64,000 nt of DNA, taken from NCBI GenBank assembly GCA_038534295.1, contig JBCAXA010000001.1, positions 1,488,001-1,552,000 on the forward strand. Reading direction: 5' to 3'. The translations under genes were made by a program, and so were the position numbers. This document shows, piece after piece, positions 16,266 through 23,822 of this stretch; the first letter of the stretch is position 1; the number at the start of each line of letters is the position of its first letter. This DNA comes from JBCAXA01 sp038534295. GTDB lineage: Bacteria; Pseudomonadota; Gammaproteobacteria; Steroidobacterales; Woeseiaceae. The notes beneath the pieces are model-generated. The model saw nothing but the letters and a program-made list of their open reading frames with translations, was not told the DNA's origin and ran no database searches.

Positions 16266-17702
16266 ATGGATGCAAGAGTGCGCAAACATCAGACTCTGTC
16301 TGACGACGTCTTTACGGGTCTGTCAGCCGGTGGTACTGCGACCATCGCCGCTCGCAGCGGCGACCTAGCACTCGTCGTCGACAAACAGGGCGTGGTCCTC
16401 GATACGGCGGCCGACGGCGACACCGAACTCCTGCAAACCGCGGCCCGCTGGACCCGCAAGGCCCTGCTGGACTGCGTCACCGTTGAAAGCCGGCCGAAGA
16501 TCGATGCGTTGTTGCGCACCACGCAGAAAGGCTCTCCATCGCGCTGGCGCCAGGTCAATCACCCGCTGGACAGCGGCCTCGATTTACCGATTTCGTACCG
16601 CGCGTTTGCGTTGCACTCGGACGGCCCCCTGTTGCTGGTCGGACGCGATCTGCGGCCGATGGCCGAAATGCAGCAAAACCTCATTGATCTGCAGCATTCG
16701 ATGGAGCGCGATTACGCGCGCCGCTTCCAGACCGAAGCCCGCTATCGGCTGTTGTTCCGCATGACCAGCGAAGCGGTACTGATCATCGACGCCAATGATC
16801 TTACCGTCGCTGAAGCCAACCCGGCCGCCGCCGAGCTGCTGTCGCTGCCAACCGGCAAGCTGCACGGGCGGCCGCTGAAATCGTTGTTCGCCGACAGCGA
16901 TTTTGCAGCCATTTCCGAACACCTTGCGCAGGTGAAGTCGCTCGGCAAAGGCGAACTCGACGGGGTGCACGGCGCGGCCGGCACCGGACTCAATCTAGCG
17001 ACGTCGCTATTGCGGCAAGACAACGGCGTTCTTTACTTGATTCACGCGCATTCGTCGGAGCGCGTGTCGGCACCAGGGTCAGCCAGCGGCGCGTCACCGG
17101 TGCTCGATGTGCTGGAGCTGTCACCAGACGGTTTCGTCGTCACCGACATGGACGGCCGCATACTCAGCGCGAACGATGCGTTCCTAGAGATGTGCCAGCT
17201 TGCCACCGACATGCAGGTACATAACCAGCCGCTCGACAATTGGTTGGGTCGGCAGGGTGTCGACTTGAACGTGCTCAGAAAAAATCTCCGCCAGCGCGGT
17301 AGCGTTCGCCAATACGTCACGACGATAAAAACCGAATACGGTGCTTCGGTCGATGTCGAACTGTCGGCGGTCGCCGCACCGGATGCCGACGTCCCGAGCC
17401 TTGGATTTGTCATCCGGCGCACGCTCAAGACGGTCGACACGGCGCGTGACTACGCGTCGCAACCGTTGTCGCAATCGCTGGAGCAAATGACCGACTTGGT
17501 TGGCCGCGTGCCGCTCAAAGATTTGGTGCGTGAGACCACCGACTTGATCGAGCGTATGTGTATCGAAGCTGCGCTGAAATTGACCACGAACAATCGAGCG
17601 TCGGCGGCCGATATGCTCGGCCTATCTAGACAAAGCCTGTACGTCAAACTGCGTCGCTATGGCATCGGCGACCCCGAATCCCTGCCCGAAGACAATCACT
17701 AA
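16266..17702 (+). CDS. ppsR: Photosynthesis repressor PpsR/CrtJ
   Basis: A 478-residue transcription regulator. It has an N-terminal PAS-like domain (about 25-130), a Q-linker helix (about 130-155), PAS1 (about 156-265), PAS2 (about 278-390) and a C-terminal Fis-type helix-turn-helix (about 425-472) with NNRASAADMLGLSRQSLYVKL. The redox-active cysteine conserved in the HTH is present (C432 in ERMCIEAAL). Other cysteines are C70 and C310; there is none at the position of the second R. sphaeroides PpsR cysteine. PpsR represses bch, crt and puc genes under oxygen. It lies between the two operator clusters described here and directly after its antirepressor gene. Confidence 0.95.
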   Translation: MDARVRKHQTLSDDVFTGLSAGGTATIAARSGDLALVVDKQGVVLDTAADGDTELLQTAARWTRKALLDCVTVESRPKIDALLRTTQKGSPSRWRQVNHPLDSGLDLPISYRAFALHSDGPLLLVGRDLRPMAEMQQNLIDLQHSMERDYARRFQTEARYRLLFRMTSEAVLIIDANDLTVAEANPAAAELLSLPTGKLHGRPLKSLFADSDFAAISEHLAQVKSLGKGELDGVHGAAGTGLNLATSLLRQDNGVLYLIHAHSSERVSAPGSASGASPVLDVLELSPDGFVVTDMDGRILSANDAFLEMCQLATDMQVHNQPLDNWLGRQGVDLNVLRKNLRQRGSVRQYVTTIKTEYGASVDVELSAVAAPDADVPSLGFVIRRTLKTVDTARDYASQPLSQSLEQMTDLVGRVPLKDLVRETTDLIERMCIEAALKLTTNNRASAADMLGLSRQSLYVKLRRYGIGDPESLPEDNH

Positions 17703-17704
17703 AC

Positions 17705-17739
17705 TGTCAACTTGATTTGACTGTCAGTTTTGATTGACT
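17705..17739. promoter_or_regulatory. Tandem PpsR/CrtJ-like operators upstream of bchG
   Basis: Two direct 18-bp copies, TGTCAACTTGATTTGACT (17705-17722) and TGTCAGTTTTGATTGACT (17722-17739), share one base, so they repeat every 17 bp. Both have the form TGTCA-N8-TGACT, a near match to TGT-N12-ACA and very similar to the two elements upstream of bchF. They begin 2 bases after the ppsR stop and end 30 bases before the bchG start, so they could control the bchG-bchP-tspO operon. Confidence 0.68.
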
Positions 17740-17769
17740 GTTTTGTGCAGTCAGGGTTACCGTGCGGGC

Positions 17770-18678
17770 ATGGACCGTGCGCGCGCAACACTACCAACAA
17801 CGAGCGCCAGCGGATGGGCTAGCTACGTAGAGCTGACCAAGCCGATCACGTGGTTCCCGCCGATGTGGGCCTTCGGCTGTGGCCTCATTGGTTCCGGCGT
17901 TGCGCTCGGTGAACGGCTTGCGTTCATTGCCGGCGGGATTGCACTCGCCGGCCCATTGGTGTGCGGCACCAGCCAAATCGTCAACGACTGGTACGACCGT
18001 GAGGTCGATGCCATCAACGAGCCGCAGCGGCCCATTCCGTCCGGTCGCGTACCGGGTCGTAACGCTTACTACTTCGCGCTGGTATGGACCGCGCTATCGA
18101 TCGTGATTGCCAGTCTACTCGGCGTCTGGACCTTGGCGGCAGCCATCGTTGGCCTAACGCTGGCGTGGTGGTATAGCGCACCGCCGATGCGTTTGAAGGC
18201 CAATGGCTGGTGGGGCAACAGCGCCGTGGCAATTTGCTACGAAGGCTTGCCGTGGTTTACCGCGACCAGTGTCGCCGTCGGTGGCTGGCCGGGTTGGCCA
18301 ACCGTCATCGTCGCGTTGGCATACAGTGCCGGCGCCCACGGCATCATGACGCTGAACGACTTCAAATCGATTGACGGCGATACACGTTGCGGTGTGCGTT
18401 CGCTGCCCGTGCAATTGGGTCCCGAACGTGCAGCGCGTTTGGCCTGTTGGGTGATGGCGCTGCCGCAAGTCGGCGTCATCGCATTGCTGCTCTACTGGGG
18501 CGCCAGCATGCATGCGGCCATCGTTGCCACCGTGCTGGTACTGCAAGTCGCACTGATGCTTCGCCTGGTTACCGATCCCCGTCGCCTCGCGCCCTGGTAC
18601 AACGCCACGGGAGTCACCTTGTATGTGTCCGGCATGCTCGTGACGGCGTTTGCGCTGCGCGCCGGAGCCGGCGCATGA
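17770..18678 (+). CDS. bchG: Bacteriochlorophyll synthase (geranylgeranyl/phytyl transferase)
   Basis: A 302-residue UbiA-superfamily prenyltransferase with about nine membrane helices. The first aspartate-rich motif NDWYDREVDAINEPQRP lies near residues 70-86 and the second region LNDFKSIDGDTRCGVRSLPV near 205. WYSAPPMRLKANGW is typical of BchG/ChlG. It esterifies bacteriochlorophyllide a with geranylgeranyl or phytyl diphosphate. I took the ATG at 17770 (MDRARATLP...) rather than an upstream in-frame codon at 17734, which lies inside the operator repeats. It overlaps the next gene by an ATGA. Confidence 0.96.
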   Translation: MDRARATLPTTSASGWASYVELTKPITWFPPMWAFGCGLIGSGVALGERLAFIAGGIALAGPLVCGTSQIVNDWYDREVDAINEPQRPIPSGRVPGRNAYYFALVWTALSIVIASLLGVWTLAAAIVGLTLAWWYSAPPMRLKANGWWGNSAVAICYEGLPWFTATSVAVGGWPGWPTVIVALAYSAGAHGIMTLNDFKSIDGDTRCGVRSLPVQLGPERAARLACWVMALPQVGVIALLLYWGASMHAAIVATVLVLQVALMLRLVTDPRRLAPWYNATGVTLYVSGMLVTAFALRAGAGA

Positions 18679-20039
18679 ACGGCACCGCCGCAGGGCTCGG
18701 CTGGCTCGGCATCGTTCGACTCGGCCTGATCCAAACATCGCTGGGTGCGGTAGTCGTGCTGATGACCTCGACGATCAATCGGGTGATGATCGTCGAGCTC
18801 GGCCTCGCCGCCGTACTGCCGGGGATCCTGATCGGCATCCACTACGTCGTGCAGCTGGCGCGGCCGCGCTTTGGCCACGGCTCGGACAGCGGCGGTCAGC
18901 GCACGCCCTGGATCATCGCCGGCATGGCGGTGCTCTGCGTCGGCGGGGTCATGGCCGCCGCGTCGTTGTACCTGTTCGAGTATTCGTGGCTGGCAGGCGT
19001 AGTCGCGGCGATTGTCGCCTTCGTGCTGGTTGGCGCGGGCGTTGGCGCCAGCGGCACACTGTTGCTCGTGTTGCTCGCGTCGACGGTACGACCTGAGCGA
19101 CGTGCCGCCGCTGCAACGACGACTTGGCTGATGATGATTGCCGGTTTCATCGTAACGACCATCGCCGCGTCGAAATACCTCGACCCATTCTCGTTGGATC
19201 GCCTGCTCGCCGTGACGACAACCGTGGCCACCATTGCGCTCATCGTTACGGTGCTTGCCGTGATCGGCATTGAACGCCGATTCGTGCGGCCGGACTCACG
19301 CTCGGTGGCCGTCGAACCGACACCGACTGCGGTGGATTTTCGGACCGCCTTACACGAAGTGCTGACCGAAAAACGCACCCGGACTTTCGCGGCATTCGTC
19401 TTCCTCTCGATGCTTGCCTACAGCGGCCTCGACGTCTTGCTCGAACCTTTTGCTGGCGCGGTGCATGGCATGACACCCGCCGAGTCCACCCAGCTGACCG
19501 GTTTTTACAGCGCCGGGCTTCTGGCCGGCATGCTGCTGGTTGCGCTGATCGGCTCTATCAGAAGCGCCGCGCAACATCGCGCGATGCGCTGGTGCATGCT
19601 GTTTGGCTGCCTTGGCTCGGCCGTTGGGCTCGGCGTGTTGGCGACCAGCGCGCTCAGTGGCCAGCAGGATCATTTCGTCGGCCTAGTGATAACGATCGGT
19701 CTCACCAACGGGCTGTTCGCGGTCGCGGCGATTGGCAGCATGATGGGCTTGATGAGTCAGGGCCACCGGGGCCGCGACGGTGTCCGAATGGGGCTGTGGG
19801 GCGCCGCGCAGGCGCTGGCTTTCGGCTCCGGCGCCGTGCTTGGCGGCGCCATCATCGACACATTGCACTGGTTAGGCATCGGGGTCGCCGGCAGTTACGC
19901 CGCGGCATTCATCGTGCTCGGCATGCTGTACGCAATGGCGAGCGCGGTGGTTACCCGAATCGATACGAACGTCGCCGGCGACAGCGACAAAGCGCGCAAC
20001 AACCCGCTGCATGCCGCAGCGGCGCTCGACCTCAAATAA
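18675..20039 (+). CDS. Second BCH/PucC-family membrane protein in the bchG-bchP operon
   Basis: A 454-residue protein starting at the ATG that overlaps the bchG stop. About 12 hydrophobic helices and the family phrases STINRVMIVELGLAA, LARPRFGHGSD and YSGLDVLLEPFAG place it in the same MFS-like family as LhaA, encoded at 5138-6571. In purple bacteria a PucC-family gene commonly sits between bchG and bchP (orf428 or bch2 in older naming). It is thought to help handle or transfer bacteriochlorophyll or assemble antenna, but the exact function is not established. The two paralogues here differ clearly in sequence. Confidence 0.9.
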   Translation: MNGTAAGLGWLGIVRLGLIQTSLGAVVVLMTSTINRVMIVELGLAAVLPGILIGIHYVVQLARPRFGHGSDSGGQRTPWIIAGMAVLCVGGVMAAASLYLFEYSWLAGVVAAIVAFVLVGAGVGASGTLLLVLLASTVRPERRAAAATTTWLMMIAGFIVTTIAASKYLDPFSLDRLLAVTTTVATIALIVTVLAVIGIERRFVRPDSRSVAVEPTPTAVDFRTALHEVLTEKRTRTFAAFVFLSMLAYSGLDVLLEPFAGAVHGMTPAESTQLTGFYSAGLLAGMLLVALIGSIRSAAQHRAMRWCMLFGCLGSAVGLGVLATSALSGQQDHFVGLVITIGLTNGLFAVAAIGSMMGLMSQGHRGRDGVRMGLWGAAQALAFGSGAVLGGAIIDTLHWLGIGVAGSYAAAFIVLGMLYAMASAVVTRIDTNVAGDSDKARNNPLHAAAALDLK

Positions 20040-20058
20040 CCCCTCGGGAGCGAACGAC

Positions 20059-21237
20059 ATGCAAAGCTACGACGCAGCGGTCATTGGTGGTGGTCCCTGC
20101 GGCGCGACGGCGGCCGAAACGCTAGCCCGCGCTGGCCATTCCGTGCTGCTACTCGACAAAGCCGGTCGCATCAAACCGTGCGGCGGCGCGGTTCCGCCGA
20201 TTTTGGTGCGCGAATTCGACATTCCGGAGCATTTGCTCGAAGCGCGCGTCACCACCGCGCGCATGATCTCGCCCAGCGACAACGCCGTTGATATGCCTAT
20301 TGGCGGCTGGGTTGGCATGGTCGATCGGGAAGTCTTTGACGAGTTCCTGCGCGAGCGCGCCGCGAGTCACGGTGCGGTTCGCCAGCGCGGTACGTTCGAG
20401 CGCATCGTCCGCCGAACCGTCGATGGTCCGGTGATTGAGATAACCGACGAAGCTGGCGAGCGCACCGAAATTTCGGTTCGTGCTGTCATTGGTGCGGACG
20501 GCGCCGCATCGCGCGTCCGCCGCGAGAACATCCCGGGGGCCGCCGAATTACCGAACGTGTTTGCTTACCACGAGATTGTCGAGTCACCGCTGGCGGAAAC
20601 CGAACGCTTTCACCCGCAGCGCTGCGATGTTTACTACCAGGGCGTGTGCTCACCGGATTTCTACGGCTGGGTATTTCCGCACGGCGAGCGCACCAGCGTC
20701 GGCATGGGCACCGCTGTCAAAGGCCACTCGTTACGGCAAAGCGTTGCGCGGATGCGCGCTGCCACGGGGCTCGAAAATGCGCCGACGGTTCGTCGCGAAG
20801 GCGCACCCATTCCGCTGAAGGCGTTAAAGCGCTGGGATAACGGTCAGGACGTTGTGGTTGCCGGCGACGCTGCCGGTGCCGTAGCGCCGGCGTCTGGCGA
20901 AGGCATCTATTACGCCATGATGAGCGGTACCACGGCGGCCGAAGCCACCGCTGAGTTCTTGGCGACCGGCGACGCGCGGCGGCTTGCCAATGCCCGCAAA
21001 ATGTTCATGAAAAAGCACGGCCGGGTTTTCTGGATCCTCGGTATGATGCAGCGCTTTTGGTACATCTCGGACAAGCGGCGTGAACGATTCGTCAGCATAT
21101 GTCGCGACCCAGACGTCCAGCGACTGACATGGGAAGCCTACATGAACAAGAAGCTGGTTCGGGCCAAGCCGCTGGCGCACGTGCGGATCTTCTTCAAGGA
21201 CATGGCGCACCTGCTGGGGCTGGCACCGCAGCGGTGA
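20059..21237 (+). CDS. bchP: Geranylgeranyl diphosphate/geranylgeranyl-bacteriochlorophyll reductase
   Basis: A 392-residue FAD-dependent reductase. The ATG at 20059 is preceded by a GGGAG ribosome site. The dinucleotide-binding motif (VIGGGPCGATAAE) lies at about residues 7-19, RIKPCGGAVPP follows at about 41-51, and the FAD motif GDAAGAVAPASGEGIYYAM at about 271-289. BchP reduces the geranylgeranyl tail to phytyl. It follows the PucC-like gene after 19 bases and overlaps tspO as GTGA, a linkage that suggests a bchG-PucC-bchP-tspO operon. Confidence 0.97.
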   Translation: MQSYDAAVIGGGPCGATAAETLARAGHSVLLLDKAGRIKPCGGAVPPILVREFDIPEHLLEARVTTARMISPSDNAVDMPIGGWVGMVDREVFDEFLRERAASHGAVRQRGTFERIVRRTVDGPVIEITDEAGERTEISVRAVIGADGAASRVRRENIPGAAELPNVFAYHEIVESPLAETERFHPQRCDVYYQGVCSPDFYGWVFPHGERTSVGMGTAVKGHSLRQSVARMRAATGLENAPTVRREGAPIPLKALKRWDNGQDVVVAGDAAGAVAPASGEGIYYAMMSGTTAAEATAEFLATGDARRLANARKMFMKKHGRVFWILGMMQRFWYISDKRRERFVSICRDPDVQRLTWEAYMNKKLVRAKPLAHVRIFFKDMAHLLGLAPQR

Positions 21238-21719
21238 GCGCCGGCCAGCGCGGCTGGCTCGTTTACGTCATTGCGCTCGTCCTCGCGTTCGGCACCGCCT
21301 CGCTCGGCGGCGCCGTTACCGATCTAGGCGATTGGTACCAGAACCTCGAACAGCCGCCGTGGAAACCGCCCGACTTCGCCTTCGGCCCGGTTTGGACCAC
21401 AATCTTCGCATTGCTCGCGGTCGCCGGCGCACTCGCCTGGCAACGCGCGACGACGGCGCGGCAGCGGCGACGAATCGCGCTCGCTTTCGCGGCCAATGGA
21501 CTGCTCAACGTCGGCTGGAGCTTTTTGTTTTTTTACGTCAAGCGACCGGACTGGTCGGTGCTCGAAGTCGGTTTTTTGTGGCTGTCTATCGTCATCATGA
21601 TCATCGTCAGCCGCGCGTCGTCGCGGCTCGCGGGTTGGCTGCTTGTGCCGTACCTCGTCTGGGTTAGCTTTGCGGCCGTGCTGAACTATGCCGTCGTGGA
21701 GCGCAATGCGCCGTTCTAG
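21234..21719 (+). CDS. tspO: TspO/MBR family tryptophan-rich sensory protein
   Basis: A 161-residue protein with five membrane helices, starting at a GTG that overlaps the bchP stop. It carries the TspO signatures WYQNLEQPPWKPPDFAFGPVWT (one block around residues 34-55) and NGLLNVGWSFLFF near 90-102. In Rhodobacter TspO handles tetrapyrrole intermediates and modulates photosynthesis gene expression in response to oxygen. Translational coupling to bchP fits a role at the tetrapyrrole/PpsR interface here, which is inference. Its stop overlaps the convergent EamA gene by four bases (CTAG). Confidence 0.94.
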   Translation: MSAGQRGWLVYVIALVLAFGTASLGGAVTDLGDWYQNLEQPPWKPPDFAFGPVWTTIFALLAVAGALAWQRATTARQRRRIALAFAANGLLNVGWSFLFFYVKRPDWSVLEVGFLWLSIVIMIIVSRASSRLAGWLLVPYLVWVSFAAVLNYAVVERNAPF

Positions 21720-22621
21720 TCGGCCGTATCGGCACGCCGTCGCCTGAACAGCCGACCGTCCAACGCGACGAGCCCGGCACCGATAATCGACATACCGACG
21801 ATGTGTTTCGCCGTCAGCGTTTCATCGAGAAACAGCCAGCCCAGTACGACGGCCGAAACCGGCACGAGTACGGTCACGAGCGATGTATTGGTTGCCCCGG
21901 CACGCGCCAGCAACCAGAAGTAAAGCTGATACGCAGCGGCGGTCGACAGCACGGCGAGCGCCAGCAGAACGGCCCAGGTATTCGCTGATGGCGCCGACAA
22001 CGACAGCGGTGACTCGATAATCAAGGCCGCCGGCGCCAACAGCAGGGCGCTCATACTGACCTGGCCGGCGGCGATCACGAGGGCCGGCATGCCGTTTCCC
22101 AAATACAGCCGGCCGTACGTCGCGGCGAAAGCGTACGACAGCGACGCCGCCAGCACCGCGAGCTGTGACAGCACCGATGAGCGCATCTCGAGCAGCGCAT
22201 CGAAACCGATCATGACGATCACTCCGACGACACCGAGCAATACGCCGAGCGCCTTACCGACCGTAATCCGCTCATCGGCCAGGAATACGGCTGCGACGAC
22301 AACGGTGAACACCGGCGTCGTCGCGTTCAAGATCGACGCGAGGCCACCCGAAATACCGGTTTGCCCCCAAACGATCAGCGAAAACGGCAAGACGTTGTTG
22401 AGCAGCGCCATGATGGCCAGCGCACCCCACGCCGCCGCGTTGTTTGGCAACGGCAAGCCTCGCGTGATCACGACGGGCCACAAGACCATAGCCGCAATGG
22501 CAACACGGAGCGTGACGATGGTGAGCGGTGGCAGTGCTTCTAGCAGCAGCTCAACAAAGAAAAACGACCCACCCCAGAGGACGGATAGCGTTGCGAGCAA
22601 GAGCCACTGTAGGAGGGTCAT
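21716..22621 (-). CDS. EamA (DMT superfamily) transporter
   Basis: About 301 residues with ten predicted helices in two EamA repeats. The first repeat begins LLLATLSVLWGGSFFFVELLL and the second covers the C-terminal half, with PVSAVVLGWLFLDETL near the end. The family contains drug/metabolite exporters of varied substrates, so no substrate is proposed. The ATG at 22621 is the first ATG of the frame; an upstream TTG at 22666 is possible. It converges on tspO and shares a palindromic CTAG stop overlap. Probably not part of the photosynthesis regulon. Confidence 0.85.
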   Translation of the reverse strand: MTLLQWLLLATLSVLWGGSFFFVELLLEALPPLTIVTLRVAIAAMVLWPVVITRGLPLPNNAAAWGALAIMALLNNVLPFSLIVWGQTGISGGLASILNATTPVFTVVVAAVFLADERITVGKALGVLLGVVGVIVMIGFDALLEMRSSVLSQLAVLAASLSYAFAATYGRLYLGNGMPALVIAAGQVSMSALLLAPAALIIESPLSLSAPSANTWAVLLALAVLSTAAAYQLYFWLLARAGATNTSLVTVLVPVSAVVLGWLFLDETLTAKHIVGMSIIGAGLVALDGRLFRRRRADTAD

Positions 22622-22708
22622 TGATGTCGTTGCCGAAAGACGATGCTGGCTCGATGAGCCTGGCAAAGCGTCGCGTTCGCGTCAGCCCGGATTCTGCGCT
22701 CGCGTGAG

Positions 22709-23146
22709 CTAGCGAACCGATGCCACCAGCAGATTCGCCGCCGCGACTTCGCCTTCGTCGTCGGCGTACACGGCTATCTGCAGGTGACCCGCGTCTTTCA
22801 GGACGAAGCCATAGAGCGCGTAGACCAAATCCTCGTCGCGCGCCTCATTCAATCGATAGGTGTATCGAGCGAGCGTCGCGTCGGCCGTGACGACCGCATC
22901 GAAGGCCTCGGCGCTGGTATCCGTCTGAAACCATTCGAGGCGCTCTTCGATGGACGCGTCGTGATCGTTATTCCACAGCGACAGCCAGACCGTGAATCCC
23001 GGCCGCCAAAAAACCAGGTCTTGGTCCTCGAGGCGCCGATTCATTTCCACCGGCAGCGTCAGCGCCCAATCCTCGGTGAGCTGACAGTCACCGGCAACGA
23101 CCGGGAAATCAGGATGTAGCGTCACGACGTTCTCCAGCTGCGCCAC
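22709..23146 (-). CDS. Uncharacterised 145-residue protein
   Basis: A GTG start at 23146 gives a soluble protein with no signal peptide or membrane segment. It is rich in acidic and aromatic residues, with notable phrases FWRPGFTVWLSLWNNDHDAS near residue 46 and YGFVLKDAGHLQIAVYADDEG near 115. I do not recognise the family; the alternation of strands suggests a small beta-rich fold. It lies between the HiPIP terminator and the EamA gene on the same strand, 87 bases before the latter. Codon usage looks like that of its neighbours, so it is probably a real gene. Confidence 0.7.
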   Translation of the reverse strand: MAQLENVVTLHPDFPVVAGDCQLTEDWALTLPVEMNRRLEDQDLVFWRPGFTVWLSLWNNDHDASIEERLEWFQTDTSAEAFDAVVTADATLARYTYRLNEARDEDLVYALYGFVLKDAGHLQIAVYADDEGEVAAANLLVASVR

Positions 23147-23200
23147 GGCACAGCGCCGAATAACCGCTCGCGGCGATCGTCTGCGTCAACGTCGACCCCG

Positions 23201-23229
23201 AAAAAAGCGAGGCCGCCCGCAGGCGGCCC
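23201..23229 (-). terminator. Rho-independent terminator of the HiPIP gene
   Basis: On the minus strand a GGCCGCC-TGCG-GGCGGCC hairpin (7-bp stem, 4-base loop; 23211-23228) is followed by TCGCTTTTTT (T run at 23206-23201). It lies about 30 bases after the HiPIP stop. Confidence 0.85.
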
Positions 23230-23257
23230 CATTTGGGTGCGCGAAAAGCCCGCGTGC

Positions 23258-23764
23258 TCAGCCGGCTTTCGGCGCGTACGTCGAGCACCAGCCGTTGGCG
23301 TTGACCGCGCGACCCGGGAAAATAGAACACGGGCCCCATGGCTTGTCGCCGCCGGTGTACAGAATGCAGTTCTGGCATTTCTGGCCAGCTTCGTAGCGCT
23401 CCGCCGAGACGGCGGTCGCGTCGTGCTTGTAGCCGAGCGCGACTGCCTGTGGATCGTCTTCAGCGAGTTGTGGCAGATCGCCGCTCATCGCCTCGTTGAC
23501 CTGGTCGGCGGCGTCGTCGACCATTTGCTCGGCGTCGTCCAACGCCTCAGTGACGGCGTCCTCGACATTGCTGCCCGCGTCTTCAACGCTCTCTACCACG
23601 TCATCAACGACGCTCTCGGCGGTATCGGCGACATCGTCGACAGTTGCGGCCGCATCGCCGCCGCCCGAATCACCGCCGCAACCTGCCAGTGGCAGTAACG
23701 GCACGAGTGCCACTCCGGTTAGTTTCACGAACTCGCGTCGCGGCATCGTTTGCTTCTTTTGCAT
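23258..23764 (-). CDS. High-potential iron-sulfur protein (HiPIP) with Tat/lipoprotein signal and long acidic linker
   Basis: A 168-residue protein. The ATG at 23764 has a GGGAGG site upstream. Residues 8-29 combine a twin-arginine-like motif (RREFVK) with a lipobox ending LAGC29, suggesting Tat export and lipid anchoring. Residues about 41-93 form a low-complexity D/E/A/V linker with heptad-like spacing. The C-terminal domain has the four HiPIP cluster cysteines C130, C133, C146 and C160 (CQNC, WGPC, GWCSTY). HiPIPs carry electrons from the cytochrome bc1 complex to the reaction centre in many gammaproteobacterial phototrophs. The linker is unusual and is discussed as a finding. The gene is divergent from bciB. 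Confidence 0.9.
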   Translation of the reverse strand: MQKKQTMPRREFVKLTGVALVPLLPLAGCGGDSGGGDAAATVDDVADTAESVVDDVVESVEDAGSNVEDAVTEALDDAEQMVDDAADQVNEAMSGDLPQLAEDDPQAVALGYKHDATAVSAERYEAGQKCQNCILYTGGDKPWGPCSIFPGRAVNANGWCSTYAPKAG

Positions 23765-23803
23765 CGTTACAGCCTCCCATCGGTATAGTGTTCCGCATGC
23801 GCG

Positions 23804-23813
23804 AGTCTAGACT
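23804..23813. repeat. Palindrome AGTCTAGACT in the HiPIP-bciB divergent gap
   Basis: A perfect 10-bp palindrome 10 bases before the bciB start codon. It contains GTCTAGAC, which also occurs at 30594-30601 upstream of the flavoprotein operon. It could be an operator; with only two copies this is tentative. Confidence 0.3.
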
Positions 23814-23822
23814 GATTCCAAG

